Positions 27,182 through 35,884 of a DNA stretch of 64,000 bases are shown here, one piece after another. This stretch comes from Xylophilus rhododendri (GTDB taxonomy: Bacteria; Pseudomonadota; Gammaproteobacteria; Burkholderiales; Burkholderiaceae_C): assembly GCF_009906855.1 (NCBI RefSeq), contig NZ_CP047650.1:4278001-4342000 (forward strand), written 5' to 3'. Position numbers and translations under genes: made by a program. The stretch's first letter is position 1; each line of letters opens with the position of its first letter. Below the pieces are notes generated by a model. The model worked only from the letters and a program-made list of their open reading frames with translations. It did not search any database and had not been told where the DNA came from.

Positions 27182-28337
27182 GCTGATCTATTTCGACGCC
27201 GGTGGCGGCCATCGCGCCGCCGCCCATGCCCTGCAGGAAGTCATCCGGCAGCAGCAGCGGCCCTGGGACCTGGAGCTGGTCAACCTCTTCGAGGTGCTGG
27301 ACCCGCAAGGCATGTTCCGCAAGCTCACCGGCGCCGCGCCCGAGGCCTACTACAACCGCCGCCTGGCGCGCGGCTGGACGGTGGGGCTGGCCCAGGAGCT
27401 GCGGGTGCTGCAGGGGCTGATCCGGCTCTTCCACACCTCGCTGGTCACCCGCCTGCAGCGGCACTGGGACACGCATAGGCCGGACCTGGTCGTCTCGCTC
27501 ATCCCCAACTTCAACCGGGCCCTGTTCGAGGCCGCGCAGAGCCGCCTGCCGGGCGTGCCCTATGTGACGGTGCTGACCGACATGGCCGACCATCCGCCGC
27601 ATTTCTGGATCGAGCCGGGCCAGCGCCAGCACATCGTCTGCGGCACCGCGCGGGCGCTGGCCCAGGCGCGTGCGGCGGGCTATGAGGATGAACAACTCTC
27701 GCTGACCTCCGGCATGCTGCTGCGGCCCTCCTTCTACGCACCCCGCTTGGCCGACCGCAGCGCCGCCATGCTGGCGCTGGGGCTGGATCCGGCGCAACCC
27801 ACCGGCATCGTGATGTTCGGCGGCCAGGGCTCCATGCAGATGCTGCGCATCGCCCGCGAGCTGGGCGACCGCCAGCTGATCCTGATGTGCGGCCACAACC
27901 AGGCCCTGGCCGAGCGCCTGCGGGCGCAGCCCTCGGAGGCGCCGCATGCGGTGGTCGGCTTCACCCAGGACGTGGCGCGCCATCTGCAGCTGGCCGACTA
28001 CTTCATCGGCAAGCCCGGCCCCGGCAGCCTGAGCGAGGCGCTGCAGCAGGGCCTGCCGGTGATCACCCTCTCGGGCGCGGCGATCATGCCGCAGGAGCGC
28101 TACAACGTGGTGTGGCTGACACAGGCCGGCTTCGGCCTGGCGCTGCCCTCCTGGCGCGAAGTGGCGCGCGGCGTGGCCGAGATGGTGGATCACCTGCCGG
28201 TGTTCCAGGCCCGGGTGCGGCGCTACGACAACCGCGCGATCTTCGAGGTGCCCGAGATCTTCGCCGCGCTGATGGCGCATGCGCGCTCGCCGGCCGGCCC
28301 TGCCGAACGCTGGCTGGACGCGGCGCTGGTCGCCTGA
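27165..28337 (+). CDS. MGDG-synthase-like (GT28) lipid glycosyltransferase
   Basis: A 390-residue GT-B enzyme that resembles monogalactosyl- or glucosyl-diacylglycerol synthases. The N-terminal domain starts with YFDAGGGHRAAAHAL, the diacylglycerol-binding signature of this group, and continues with LVVSLIPNFNRALFEA and LTDMADHPPHFW. The C-terminal donor domain has VMFGGQGSMQML and FIGKPGPGSLSEALQQGLPVI, a GT28 nucleotide-sugar motif. It most likely adds a hexose to diacylglycerol at the inner face of the membrane. It overlaps the end of psd by 17 bases. The ATG at 27165 is chosen because the glycine-rich loop begins 12 residues later. Confidence 0.88.
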   Translation: MRRKLELIYFDAGGGHRAAAHALQEVIRQQQRPWDLELVNLFEVLDPQGMFRKLTGAAPEAYYNRRLARGWTVGLAQELRVLQGLIRLFHTSLVTRLQRHWDTHRPDLVVSLIPNFNRALFEAAQSRLPGVPYVTVLTDMADHPPHFWIEPGQRQHIVCGTARALAQARAAGYEDEQLSLTSGMLLRPSFYAPRLADRSAAMLALGLDPAQPTGIVMFGGQGSMQMLRIARELGDRQLILMCGHNQALAERLRAQPSEAPHAVVGFTQDVARHLQLADYFIGKPGPGSLSEALQQGLPVITLSGAAIMPQERYNVVWLTQAGFGLALPSWREVARGVAEMVDHLPVFQARVRRYDNRAIFEVPEIFAALMAHARSPAGPAERWLDAALVA

Positions 28338-28352
28338 AACGCCGCCGGACCT

Positions 28353-29186
28353 TCAGGCCGCGACCGAGATTTCTTCCTCGCTCTCCTGCTCGACCGGTGT
28401 GGCCTTGCGGCGCTTGACCTTGTGCTGCAGCCGCGCGCTGAAGTCCAGGATCTCCAGCCGGCCGTCCGCATGCTCGACCAGGGCGGTGAGGCTCTCCACC
28501 CAGTCGCCGTCGTTGCAGTAGAGGATGCCGTCGATCTCGCGCATCTCCGCATGGTGGATATGGCCGCAGACGACACCCTGCACGCCGCGCTTGCGGGCCT
28601 CGCGGGCGACGGCCACCTCGAAGTCGCCCACGTAGCTGACGGCGCGCTTGACCTTGAGTTTGAGGTAGCCCGACAGGCTCCAGTAGGGCAGGCCCATGCG
28701 GGCGCGCAGGCGGTTGAAGTGGCGGTTGACCTTGAGGGTGAACTCGTAGGCCGAGTCGCCCACATAGGCCAGCCACTTGGCGCATTGGATCACGCCGTCG
28801 AACAGGTCGCCGTGGGTGATCCAGAGCTTGCGGCCGTCGGCGGTGGTGTGGATGCAATCCTCCACCACATCGACGCCGCCGAAGTTGTGCGCCACGTAGT
28901 GCCGCGCGAATTCGTCGTGGTTGCCCGGCACGAAGACCACACGGGTGCCCTTGCGCGCCTTGCGCAGCAGCTTCTGCACCACGTCGTTGTGCGACTGCGG
29001 CCAGTACCAGGTGCGGCGCAGCTGCCAGCCGTCGATGATGTCGCCGACCAGGTAGAGCGTCTCGCACTCCACGTCGCGCAGGAAGTCCAGCAGCGCATGG
29101 GCCTGGCAGCCGGGCGTGCCCAAGTGCAGGTCGGAAATCCAGACGGTTCGCACCGTGATGGGGGCTTGGGCGTCGGTGTTTTCCAT
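28353..29186 (-). CDS. PlcP-like metallophosphatase (LpxH-related)
   Basis: A 277-residue calcineurin-like phosphoesterase. The metal motifs are intact: SDLHLGTPGCQA, VGDIIDGW, PGNHDE, THGD and GHIHHAE. The wider pattern RRTWYWPQSHNDVVQKLLRK, GLPYWSLSGYLK and CNDGDWVESL matches the phospholipase-C-like PlcP of Sinorhizobium better than true LpxH. PlcP splits phosphatidylcholine or phosphatidylethanolamine to diacylglycerol under phosphate starvation. It converges on the MGDG-synthase-like gene with 15 bases between stops, which supports a pathway in which freed diacylglycerol is glycosylated. A UDP-2,3-diacylglucosamine hydrolase role cannot be excluded from sequence alone. Confidence 0.85.
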   Translation of the reverse strand: MENTDAQAPITVRTVWISDLHLGTPGCQAHALLDFLRDVECETLYLVGDIIDGWQLRRTWYWPQSHNDVVQKLLRKARKGTRVVFVPGNHDEFARHYVAHNFGGVDVVEDCIHTTADGRKLWITHGDLFDGVIQCAKWLAYVGDSAYEFTLKVNRHFNRLRARMGLPYWSLSGYLKLKVKRAVSYVGDFEVAVAREARKRGVQGVVCGHIHHAEMREIDGILYCNDGDWVESLTALVEHADGRLEILDFSARLQHKVKRRKATPVEQESEEEISVAA

Positions 29187-29257
29187 GCGGCGTTCCTCAC
29201 AACAGCATGAGGCCGGATGGTGACCACGTCACATGACGGGGGCGTGAAGGCTGTTGC

Positions 29258-30037
29258 TCAGAAGGTACCCGGATAGTGGCCGCCATCCATCAGCAGGTTC
29301 TGGCCGGTGATGAAGCCGGCCTGCGCGCTGCACAGGTAGGCGCAGGCATCGCCGAACTCCTGGGTGGTGCCGAAGCGGCCGGCGGGGTTGGCGGCGCGGC
29401 GCTGGGCCAGCACCAGGTCCTCGGGCTTGCCGCTTTGTTTGGCCCATTGCCGGGCCGTCTCGCGCAGGCGGTCGGTCTCGAAGGGGCCGGGCAGCAGGTT
29501 GTTGATGGTGACGTTGCGCGCCACCGTCTGCCGCGCCAGGCCGGCGACGAAACCGGTCAGGCCCGAGCGGGCGCCGTTGGACAGGCCCAGGATGTCGATG
29601 GGCGCCTTCACCGCGCCCGAGGTGATGTTGACGATGCGGCCGAAGCCGCGCGCCATCATGCCGTCCACCGTGGCCTTGATCAGGGCGATGGGGGTGAGCA
29701 TGTTGGCGTCCAGCGCGGCGATCCAGTGCTCGCGCTCCCAGTCGCGGAAGTCGCCGGGCTTGGGGCCGCCGGCATTGGTGACCAGGATGTCGGGCGCCGG
29801 GCAGGCGGCGAGCGCCGCGGCGCGGCCTTCGGGTGTGGTGATGTCGGCGGCGACGGTGTCGACCGTGGCGCCGGTCGTGGCGCGGATGTCGGCGGCTGCC
29901 GCCTCCAGCGCCTCGGCGCCGCGCGCCACCAGGGTCACGGCCACGCCTTCGCGGGCCAGGGAGATGGCGCAGCCCAGGCCCAGGCCCTTGCTGGCGCCGC
30001 AGACGAGGGCGCTGCGGCCGGAGAGTCCGAGGTCCAT
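29258..30037 (-). CDS. SDR-family oxidoreductase, atypical active site
   Basis: A 259-residue Rossmann-fold protein and the last gene of the ABC/FMO operon. The cofactor loop GASKGLGLG is near residue 14, and NAGG is near residue 89. The region that should hold the catalytic Tyr-x3-Lys reads LGLSNGARSG after ITSGAVKAPID, so both catalytic residues appear replaced. This pattern recurs in a known SDR subgroup annotated only as 3-oxoacyl-reductase-like, whose chemistry is unclear. The stop lies 71 bases from the plcP-like start on the same strand, so readthrough into that gene is possible. It starts six bases after the monooxygenase stop. Confidence 0.9.
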   Translation of the reverse strand: MDLGLSGRSALVCGASKGLGLGCAISLAREGVAVTLVARGAEALEAAAADIRATTGATVDTVAADITTPEGRAAALAACPAPDILVTNAGGPKPGDFRDWEREHWIAALDANMLTPIALIKATVDGMMARGFGRIVNITSGAVKAPIDILGLSNGARSGLTGFVAGLARQTVARNVTINNLLPGPFETDRLRETARQWAKQSGKPEDLVLAQRRAANPAGRFGTTQEFGDACAYLCSAQAGFITGQNLLMDGGHYPGTF

Positions 30038-30043
30038 GTCTGC

Positions 30044-31492
30044 CTATCCTTTGTGTTTCACGGGGATGACGGCCTGCGGCACGTCGTAGGCCCGGAACGA
30101 AGCCCAGTACTGGTCCAGGTCTTCCTCGAACAGGCCGCGGGTGAGGCCGGACACCAGCTTGGGCACGGCGGTGGTCATGGCGTTGATGGAGGAGCCGGAG
30201 GCGCCGAAACTCATGGTCGAGCCGATGGCGTAGAGGTGCACGTTGCGCAGCCAGGGCGTGCGGCCCGGCTGCTTCTCGGCGAAGGACCAGTCCTGGTTCA
30301 GGTAGGGGTAGGTCGCCAGGCGGGCGTCGGCCTCCTCGGCCGGCGGGGTGTAGCGGTCGGCCCAGGTGGCGATGTTGTCGGCGCAGGCGGCCAGCTCGGG
30401 CTTGCTGTGGAAGTCGTTCTCGATGCCGGTGGCGCTGATCACGAAGTCGGCTTGCAGCGGGCCCTGGTTGGTTTCCAGCACGACCCGGCCGGTGGCCGGA
30501 TCGAGGCGGCTGGACAGCACCTGGCAGCCCGAACGCAGCTCGAAGTTCTCGTGCACCGCGCAGCGGTCGTAGGTGGGCTGGGGAAAGCCTTCGCGCATGG
30601 CCAGCACATGGCGCATGAAACGCCAGCGCCAGGCGTCTTCCAGGTCCGAGAGGTGGCGCAGGAAGCCGCGGAAGGTCAGCCAGCGGTAGGGCTGCACCAC
30701 CTGCGGATCGAGCCGGCGGCACAGCAGCTGCACTTCGGCCGCGCCGGCTTCCAGGGCGGTGGCGGCGTTGTCGAAGGCCGAGGCGCCGGCGCCGATCACC
30801 ACGACGGTCTTGCCCTTCAAGGCCGCGAAGTCGACTGGCTGTGACGAGTTCACGCAGTGGGTCTGCGGCAACGCAGCCAGGCTGTCCGGCACCGACCAGC
30901 GGCCCACGCCCTCCTGCCCGGTGGCCAGCACCACCTTGCGGGCGTAGAGCGTGCGGCGGCCGGTGGCGCTGGACTCCACCTCGGCCGCCAGCAGCGTGCT
31001 GCCTTCGACCGGGCCGAGGCGCAGCAGCCGGCAGCCGTTCTCCACCGGCACGCCGGTGACGCGGCGCACCCACAGCAGGTATTCGGCCCACTGCTGGCGC
31101 GGCAGCTGGAAGAGCGCCTCCCAGGCGGCTTCGCCGAAACGCGCGCTGTACCAGGACTGCACCGTCAGGCTGGGGATGTCCAGGTCCGGGCCGGTGTAGT
31201 CCTTGGGATTGCGCAGCGTGTGCATGCGGGCGTAGTTGTTCCAGGGCCCTTCCAGGCCGGCGGGGGCGGCGTCGATGGCCAGGATGTTGTCCACTCGCGA
31301 GCGCAGCAGGCCGAAGGCGGTGGCGCTGCCGCCCTGGCCGGCGCCGACGATCAGCACGTCGAGGGCGGGTTGGCCGTCCGGGCCTATATGCGGCTCCAGC
31401 CAGGGGGCCGAGGGATGGGCGATGCTGGCCAGTTCGCGGGCGATGCGCGCCTCGAGTTCGGCCAGGGGGGAGGGCAGGGCGACGTCGTTCAT
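30044..31492 (-). CDS. FAD/NAD(P)-dependent flavoprotein monooxygenase
   Basis: A 482-residue two-dinucleotide-binding flavoprotein. The FAD loop is VGAGQGGSATAFG near residue 47, followed by WNNYARMHTLR. The NAD(P)H loop is VIGAGASAFDNA near residue 230. ISATGIENDF and a Ser/Gly-rich motif (SFGASGSSINAM) lie near the C-terminus. This layout is that of class B flavin monooxygenases (FMO/BVMO relatives), which put one oxygen on N, S or a ketone. The exact fingerprint F-x-G-x3-H was not found, so a plain oxidase or dehydrogenase role is possible. The ATG at 31492 was chosen because the frame upstream lies inside the preceding gene. Confidence 0.85.
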   Translation of the reverse strand: MNDVALPSPLAELEARIARELASIAHPSAPWLEPHIGPDGQPALDVLIVGAGQGGSATAFGLLRSRVDNILAIDAAPAGLEGPWNNYARMHTLRNPKDYTGPDLDIPSLTVQSWYSARFGEAAWEALFQLPRQQWAEYLLWVRRVTGVPVENGCRLLRLGPVEGSTLLAAEVESSATGRRTLYARKVVLATGQEGVGRWSVPDSLAALPQTHCVNSSQPVDFAALKGKTVVVIGAGASAFDNAATALEAGAAEVQLLCRRLDPQVVQPYRWLTFRGFLRHLSDLEDAWRWRFMRHVLAMREGFPQPTYDRCAVHENFELRSGCQVLSSRLDPATGRVVLETNQGPLQADFVISATGIENDFHSKPELAACADNIATWADRYTPPAEEADARLATYPYLNQDWSFAEKQPGRTPWLRNVHLYAIGSTMSFGASGSSINAMTTAVPKLVSGLTRGLFEEDLDQYWASFRAYDVPQAVIPVKHKG

Positions 31493-31503
31493 GAGGCTTA
31501 GTC

Positions 31504-32265
31504 TCAGGCGGCGAGCCAGCCGCCGTCCACCACCATCGTCGTGCCGGTGGTGAAGCTGGAGGCGCTGCTGGCCAGGTGCAGCACCGATTGCGCCACTTCC
31601 TGCGCCTGGCCGAGCCGGCCCATGGCGTGGCGGGCCTCGGAGGCGGCACGGGCGGCGGCGGGGTCGTCCTTGCGGGCGAAGCTGCGCGAGAGCATGGGGG
31701 TCTCGATGGCGCCGGGGGCGATGGCGTTCACCCGGATCTTGTCGGCCGCATAGTCCAGCGCCAGGGTGCGGGTCAGGCTGAGGATGGCGCCCTTGGCCGC
31801 GATATAGGCGCTGTTGCCGCGCCCGCCGGCCAGCGCCAGCTGCGAGCCGAAGGTGACGATGGAGCCGCCGCCCTGGGCCTGCATGGCCGGGATCACCGCG
31901 CGGGCCCAGAGCCAGGTGCCGCCCACGTTGGCCTGGAAGACCGCGTTCCAGTCCTCCGGCGCCGTGGTGAGCACCGTGCCGCCGACGGAATAGCCCGCCG
32001 CGCACACCAGCACGTCGATGCGGCCCCAGCGGGCCAGCACCGCGGCGGCATCGGCATCGGCCGTGCCCGGCTGGCCCACGTCGGAGCCAAAGGCGATCGC
32101 TTCGCCGCCCGCGGCGCGCACCTGCATGGCGGTGGCTTCGGCCGCTGCGAGGTCGCGGTCGATCAGCGCGACCTTCGCGCCCTCCTGCGCCAGCAGCATG
32201 GCGCTGGCCTGGCCGATGCCGGATGCGCCGCCGGTGATCACGGCGACCTGTCGTTCGAGTCTCAA
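31504..32265 (-). CDS. SDR-family oxidoreductase (classical)
   Basis: A 253-residue classical short-chain dehydrogenase. TGGASGIGQ lies near the N-terminus as cofactor loop, then VCAAGYSVGG (in place of NNAG), TFGSQLALAG and the canonical YIAAK catalytic pair, then PGAIETPM. The start is a TTG at 32263-32265 with AGAAGGA seven bases upstream. It overlaps the stop of the epimerase as TTGA, a classic coupled-translation junction. No in-frame ATG fits ahead of the cofactor loop. It probably interconverts a hydroxyl and a keto group on the imported substrate. Confidence 0.92.
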   Translation of the reverse strand: MRLERQVAVITGGASGIGQASAMLLAQEGAKVALIDRDLAAAEATAMQVRAAGGEAIAFGSDVGQPGTADADAAAVLARWGRIDVLVCAAGYSVGGTVLTTAPEDWNAVFQANVGGTWLWARAVIPAMQAQGGGSIVTFGSQLALAGGRGNSAYIAAKGAILSLTRTLALDYAADKIRVNAIAPGAIETPMLSRSFARKDDPAAARAASEARHAMGRLGQAQEVAQSVLHLASSASSFTTGTTMVVDGGWLAA

Positions 32266-33248
32266 GACGATTCCTTCTGAGGGGTAGGGGTGCGGCACCA
32301 GGCTTCGAGGTGGGCCGCCGAATCGGCCAGGCCGAAGGCGGCCGACCAGCCGAGTTCCTGCTGCAGGCGATGGGTGGAAAGCGGCGCGCGGTCGGCTTCG
32401 GAATGCAGGGCGATGGTCGGGCTTTCCTGCGGGCCCGCGAGCCGGCATTCGAAGCCGGGCCGCAGGGCGGCCAGGGCCTGGCCCCAGGCCAGCGCCGACC
32501 AGCATGCAGGCGAACTCACGTTGTAGACCGCATGGCGCAGCAGCGGCGCCTGCATCACGGCCGACACGGCATGCGCCACGTCGGGCGCATAGACCCAGTC
32601 GCGCACGCCGGGCCGGCCGAGCAGGGCGGGTGTGCCCAGCCGCGCGGCCTCGGTGATCTGGAAGGGCGCGCTGGTGGTGTCGCGCACGCCGGTGGCGCGT
32701 TCCCAGGGGCCGAAGACGGCGCTCAGGCGCAGGCTCACGAAATCCAGCGACCACAGCTGCGCCAGGCGCTGCCCGATCAGCTCGGAGCCCTGCTTGGTGA
32801 TGCCGTAGAGGCCGCTGGGCTGCAGCGGCGTCTCTTCATCGACCCGCTCCACGCCGAAGGCGGCGCTGCCGTAGGCGGCGGCCGAACTAAGGTTGACGAC
32901 TCGCCGCACCCCGGCATCGCGCGCCGCGCGCAGGATGGCCGGGAGCGCCATCAGGTTGACCTGCAGGATGGTTTCCGGCTCCCGGGCCTCGCGCGCCGCG
33001 TCGGCGGTGATGACGGCGCCGAGCACCACGCCGTCCACGTCGGGCCGCAGCACGGCGGCGATGGCGGCGGGGTCGGTCACATCGCCGGACACGGTTTCGA
33101 GCCGGCCCGGCAGCGCGGCGAAGGCGCTGCGGGCCGCATCGGGGATGGCGATGCGGTCGAACAACACGACTTCATCGCCCTGTGCCAGCAGCCGCTCGGC
33201 GATGTTGAGTCCGACGAAACCCGCGCCGCCGAAGACCAGTGTCCTCAT
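32262..33248 (-). CDS. NAD-dependent epimerase/dehydratase family protein
   Basis: A 328-residue extended SDR. The N-terminal loop is FGGAGFVGLNIAERL, then SGDVTDPAA, SSAAAYG, and the catalytic YGITK pair near residue 160, with a C-terminal domain (DWVYAPDVAHAV, YNVSS) typical of nucleotide-sugar epimerases and related dehydrogenases. The substrate may not be a sugar, since the operon carries a peptide/opine-type importer. The ATG at 33248 overlaps the stop of the ABC ATPase by four bases (ATGA), and its own stop overlaps the next SDR (TTGA), so the three are translationally coupled. Confidence 0.92.
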   Translation of the reverse strand: MRTLVFGGAGFVGLNIAERLLAQGDEVVLFDRIAIPDAARSAFAALPGRLETVSGDVTDPAAIAAVLRPDVDGVVLGAVITADAAREAREPETILQVNLMALPAILRAARDAGVRRVVNLSSAAAYGSAAFGVERVDEETPLQPSGLYGITKQGSELIGQRLAQLWSLDFVSLRLSAVFGPWERATGVRDTTSAPFQITEAARLGTPALLGRPGVRDWVYAPDVAHAVSAVMQAPLLRHAVYNVSSPACWSALAWGQALAALRPGFECRLAGPQESPTIALHSEADRAPLSTHRLQQELGWSAAFGLADSAAHLEAWCRTPTPQKESS

Positions 33249-34918
33249 GCCGGCACCGGCTCGATCGCCACCGGCGTGCCGTGCGGCTCGAAGTGCGGGA
33301 TCGCGGCCAGCAGGGCGCGGGTGTATTCGGTCTTCGGCGCGCTGAACAGCTCGCTGCTCAAGCCTTCCTCCACCACCTCGCCGTTGCGCAGCACGATGGT
33401 CCGCTCGCACATCATGCGCACCACGTTCAGGTCGTGGCTGACGAAGAGGAAGGCCAGGTCTTCCTCGCGCCGCAGCCGGTCGAGCAGCTGCAGGATCACG
33501 GCCTGCACCGACACGTCGAGCGCGGCGGTGGGTTCGTCCAGCACCAGCAGGCGCGGCTTGCAGGCGATGGCGCGGGCGATGCCGATGCGGGCCTTCTGGC
33601 CGCCGGAGAGCTGGTGCGGGAAGCGGTCCAGCAGTTCCAGCGGCAGGCCGACCCGCTGGGCGCAATCGCGCACCGCCTGGTCCAGCGCGGCGCCCGATTT
33701 CATGCCCATCAAACGCCGCAGCGGATGGGCGATGCAGTCGAAGGCCGAGAAGCGCGGGTTCAGGCTGTCGTGCGGGTCCTGGAACACGATCTGGATGTCG
33801 CGCCGCAGGGGCGACTTGTGGAAGTCGCGCGCGGCGATGCCGCCCACCGACTGGCCGTCGAAAAGGATCTCGCCGGAGCTGGCGTCGATCAGCCGGCACA
33901 GCAGGCGCGACAGGGTGCTCTTGCCCGAGCCCGATTCGCCCACCAGCCCCAGGCTCTCGCCGCGCGCCAGGCGGAAACTCACCTGCTTGACCGCCGCGAT
34001 GCCGCCCGGATAGAGCTTGGAGACCTGCTGCACTTCCAGCAGCGGCGGCGTGCCGGCGGGCAGCTCCGCCTTGGCGGTTTCCACCGGTTGGTAGCTGCCG
34101 TCGGCTACCAGGTCGGCGATGGTCGAGGTCAGCGTCGGCGAGGCGGCGACCAGGCGTTTGGTATAGGGATGTTCCGGCGCGCGGAAGAGCTTCGAGGGCG
34201 CCGCGTCCTCCACCACCTGGCCGCGCTCCATCACCACCACGCGGCTGCAGTAGCGCGCGGCCAGGCCGAGGTCGTGGGTGATCAGGATGGTGGCCATGCC
34301 GCGTTGGGCGGTGATGGCGGCCAGCAGGTCCATCACCGTCTTCTGGGTGGTCACGTCCAGGCCGGTGGTGGGTTCGTCGGCGATCAGCAGGTCGGGTTCG
34401 CTGGCAATCGCCATGGCGATCATCACCCGCTGGCACATGCCGCCGGACAACTCGTGCGGATAGGCGTCGAGCCGCTTTTCCGGCTCGCGGATCATCACGT
34501 CCTGCAGCAGGCCCAGCGCACGCGCTCGGGCCTCGGCGGGCGTGAGCCGGCTGTGCACCTTCAGCGCATCGGCGATCTGCAGGCCGACCGTGCGGATCGG
34601 GTTCAGGGCCGCGCGCGGGTTCTGGAAGATCATCGAGATCGCCGCGCCGTGCGTGCTGCGCAGCGTCTTCCAGCTGGCCTGGGTGATGTCCTGGCCGCGG
34701 TAGCGGATGCTGCCGCCGACGATGCGGCCGGCGGCCTCCAGCAGATGGGTGACGGCAAACGCGGTGACAGACTTGCCGGAGCCGCTCTCGCCGACGATGC
34801 CCAGCGTCTGGCCCACGTCCAGCGACAGGCTCACGCCGCGCACGGCTTCCACCATGCCGCGCCGGGTGGAGAAGCTGACACGCAGGCCTTCGATATCGAG
34901 CAGACGGTCGCCGCTCAT
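33245..34918 (-). CDS. Fused dual ABC ATPase of a dipeptide/opine-type importer
   Basis: A 557-residue protein with two complete ABC ATPase domains in tandem, a DppD-DppF-like fusion that powers the two permeases. Domain 1 has GESGSGKS near residue 42, LSGGMCQR, DEPTTGLD and the switch histidine in LITHDLG. Domain 2 starts near residue 290 with GESGSGKS, LSGGQKARIG, DEPTAALD and FVSHDLN. After each domain the sequence P-x-YT or E-YT with RALLAA or KRLVAA is typical of oligopeptide transporters. The ATG at 34918 overlaps the upstream permease stop by four bases. Confidence 0.95.
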   Translation of the reverse strand: MSGDRLLDIEGLRVSFSTRRGMVEAVRGVSLSLDVGQTLGIVGESGSGKSVTAFAVTHLLEAAGRIVGGSIRYRGQDITQASWKTLRSTHGAAISMIFQNPRAALNPIRTVGLQIADALKVHSRLTPAEARARALGLLQDVMIREPEKRLDAYPHELSGGMCQRVMIAMAIASEPDLLIADEPTTGLDVTTQKTVMDLLAAITAQRGMATILITHDLGLAARYCSRVVVMERGQVVEDAAPSKLFRAPEHPYTKRLVAASPTLTSTIADLVADGSYQPVETAKAELPAGTPPLLEVQQVSKLYPGGIAAVKQVSFRLARGESLGLVGESGSGKSTLSRLLCRLIDASSGEILFDGQSVGGIAARDFHKSPLRRDIQIVFQDPHDSLNPRFSAFDCIAHPLRRLMGMKSGAALDQAVRDCAQRVGLPLELLDRFPHQLSGGQKARIGIARAIACKPRLLVLDEPTAALDVSVQAVILQLLDRLRREEDLAFLFVSHDLNVVRMMCERTIVLRNGEVVEEGLSSELFSAPKTEYTRALLAAIPHFEPHGTPVAIEPVPA

Positions 34919-35763
34919 GTGCGCATCCTCGGATCCAGGATGTCGCGCAGCCCGTCGCCCAGCAGGTTGAAGAACAGCACCGCGATCATCAGCGCGAAGC
35001 CCGGGCAGGCCACCAGCCACCAGTTGCCGGTGGAGATGAACTTGGCGCCCTCGGCCACCATGATTCCCCACTCCGGCGTGGGCTGCTGCACCCCCAGGCC
35101 GATGAAGGACAGGCCGGCCGCGTTCAGCACCGCCCAGCCCAGGTTGAGCGAGATCTGCACCGCCATCGCCGGCAGGATGTTGGGCAGCAGGAAACGCAGC
35201 ACGACGGACAGGTGCGAGTCGCCGCAGGCGCGTGCCGATTCCACCCAGCCGGCGTTGCGCCGCACGTTCACCTCGGCACGCGCGAAGCGGATGTAGAAGG
35301 GCAGATTGATGAAGGCGGTGGCGATGACGATGTTCTCCACCCGGTTGCCGAGCGCGGCCACCATGGCCATGGCCAGCACGAAGAGCGGGAAGGCCATCAG
35401 CACGTCGACGAGGCGGCCGACGACGCGGTCTAGCCGGCCGCCGACATAGCCGCAGATGCTGCCGACCACCGCGCCCACCACGAAGGAGAGGCTGACGGCC
35501 GACGCGGCGATCATCAGGTCCAGCCCGGCGGCCACGACCGTGCGGCTGAGCACGTCGCGGCCGAGCTGGTCGGTGCCGGCCCAGTGCGCGGCGCTGGGTG
35601 CCTGCAGGGCGATGGCCACGTCCGATGCCGTGGGGTTGTAGGGCACGATCCAGGGACCGGCGACGGCCAGCACGCAGAGGATGGCGACACCCACGGCCGC
35701 CACGGCGGTCAGCGGGTTGCCGCGCAGCACCCAGCCAACGTGATTAAGGGTGGATGAGCTCAT
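34915..35763 (-). CDS. ABC transporter permease, DppC-like
   Basis: A 282-residue inner-membrane permease of the dipeptide / oligopeptide / nickel class. The first membrane helix is near residues 16-40 (AVAAVGVAILCVLAVAG). The HWAGTDQLGRDVLSR motif near residue 65 is a hallmark of DppC-type subunits. The coupling EAA loop reads VESARACGDSHLSVVLRFLLPNIL, near residue 180. The ATG at 35763 is preferred because the first membrane helix follows it directly. It is separated from the DppB-like gene by 121 bases that hold an intergenic repeat. Confidence 0.94.
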   Translation of the reverse strand: MSSSTLNHVGWVLRGNPLTAVAAVGVAILCVLAVAGPWIVPYNPTASDVAIALQAPSAAHWAGTDQLGRDVLSRTVVAAGLDLMIAASAVSLSFVVGAVVGSICGYVGGRLDRVVGRLVDVLMAFPLFVLAMAMVAALGNRVENIVIATAFINLPFYIRFARAEVNVRRNAGWVESARACGDSHLSVVLRFLLPNILPAMAVQISLNLGWAVLNAAGLSFIGLGVQQPTPEWGIMVAEGAKFISTGNWWLVACPGFALMIAVLFFNLLGDGLRDILDPRMRT

Positions 35764-35774
35764 GAATTCGACTC

Positions 35775-35878
35775 TTTCGGGGAATGCCGCGGGGCCGGCT
35801 TTGCCGGACCGCTGGCATTGCCCCCTCGAAGGGGGGTGGCGAAGCGACACGAAGTGCGCGTAGCCTGGGGGTGGACCA
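35775..35878. repeat. Intergenic repeat, Comamonadaceae type
   Basis: This spacer between the two permease genes holds nested short palindromes: CCGGC with GCCGG around TTT, and CCCCCTC with GAGGGGG-like pairing, followed by GAAGTGCGCGTAGCCTGGGGGTGG. A shorter relative with GAAGTGCGTGACCTGGGG occurs at 41868-41922. I associate this kind of element with Comamonadaceae genomes from memory. Only two copies are visible, so repetition beyond this window is inference. Confidence 0.55.
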
Positions 35879-35884
35879 ATTCCT

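Noticed and set aside
29219..29237. A Pho-box-like pair (GTGAC and ATGAC) upstream of the PlcP-like gene
   Set aside because: The half-sites are 13 bases apart instead of 11 and match poorly. Phosphate control of this cluster therefore rests on gene content alone.
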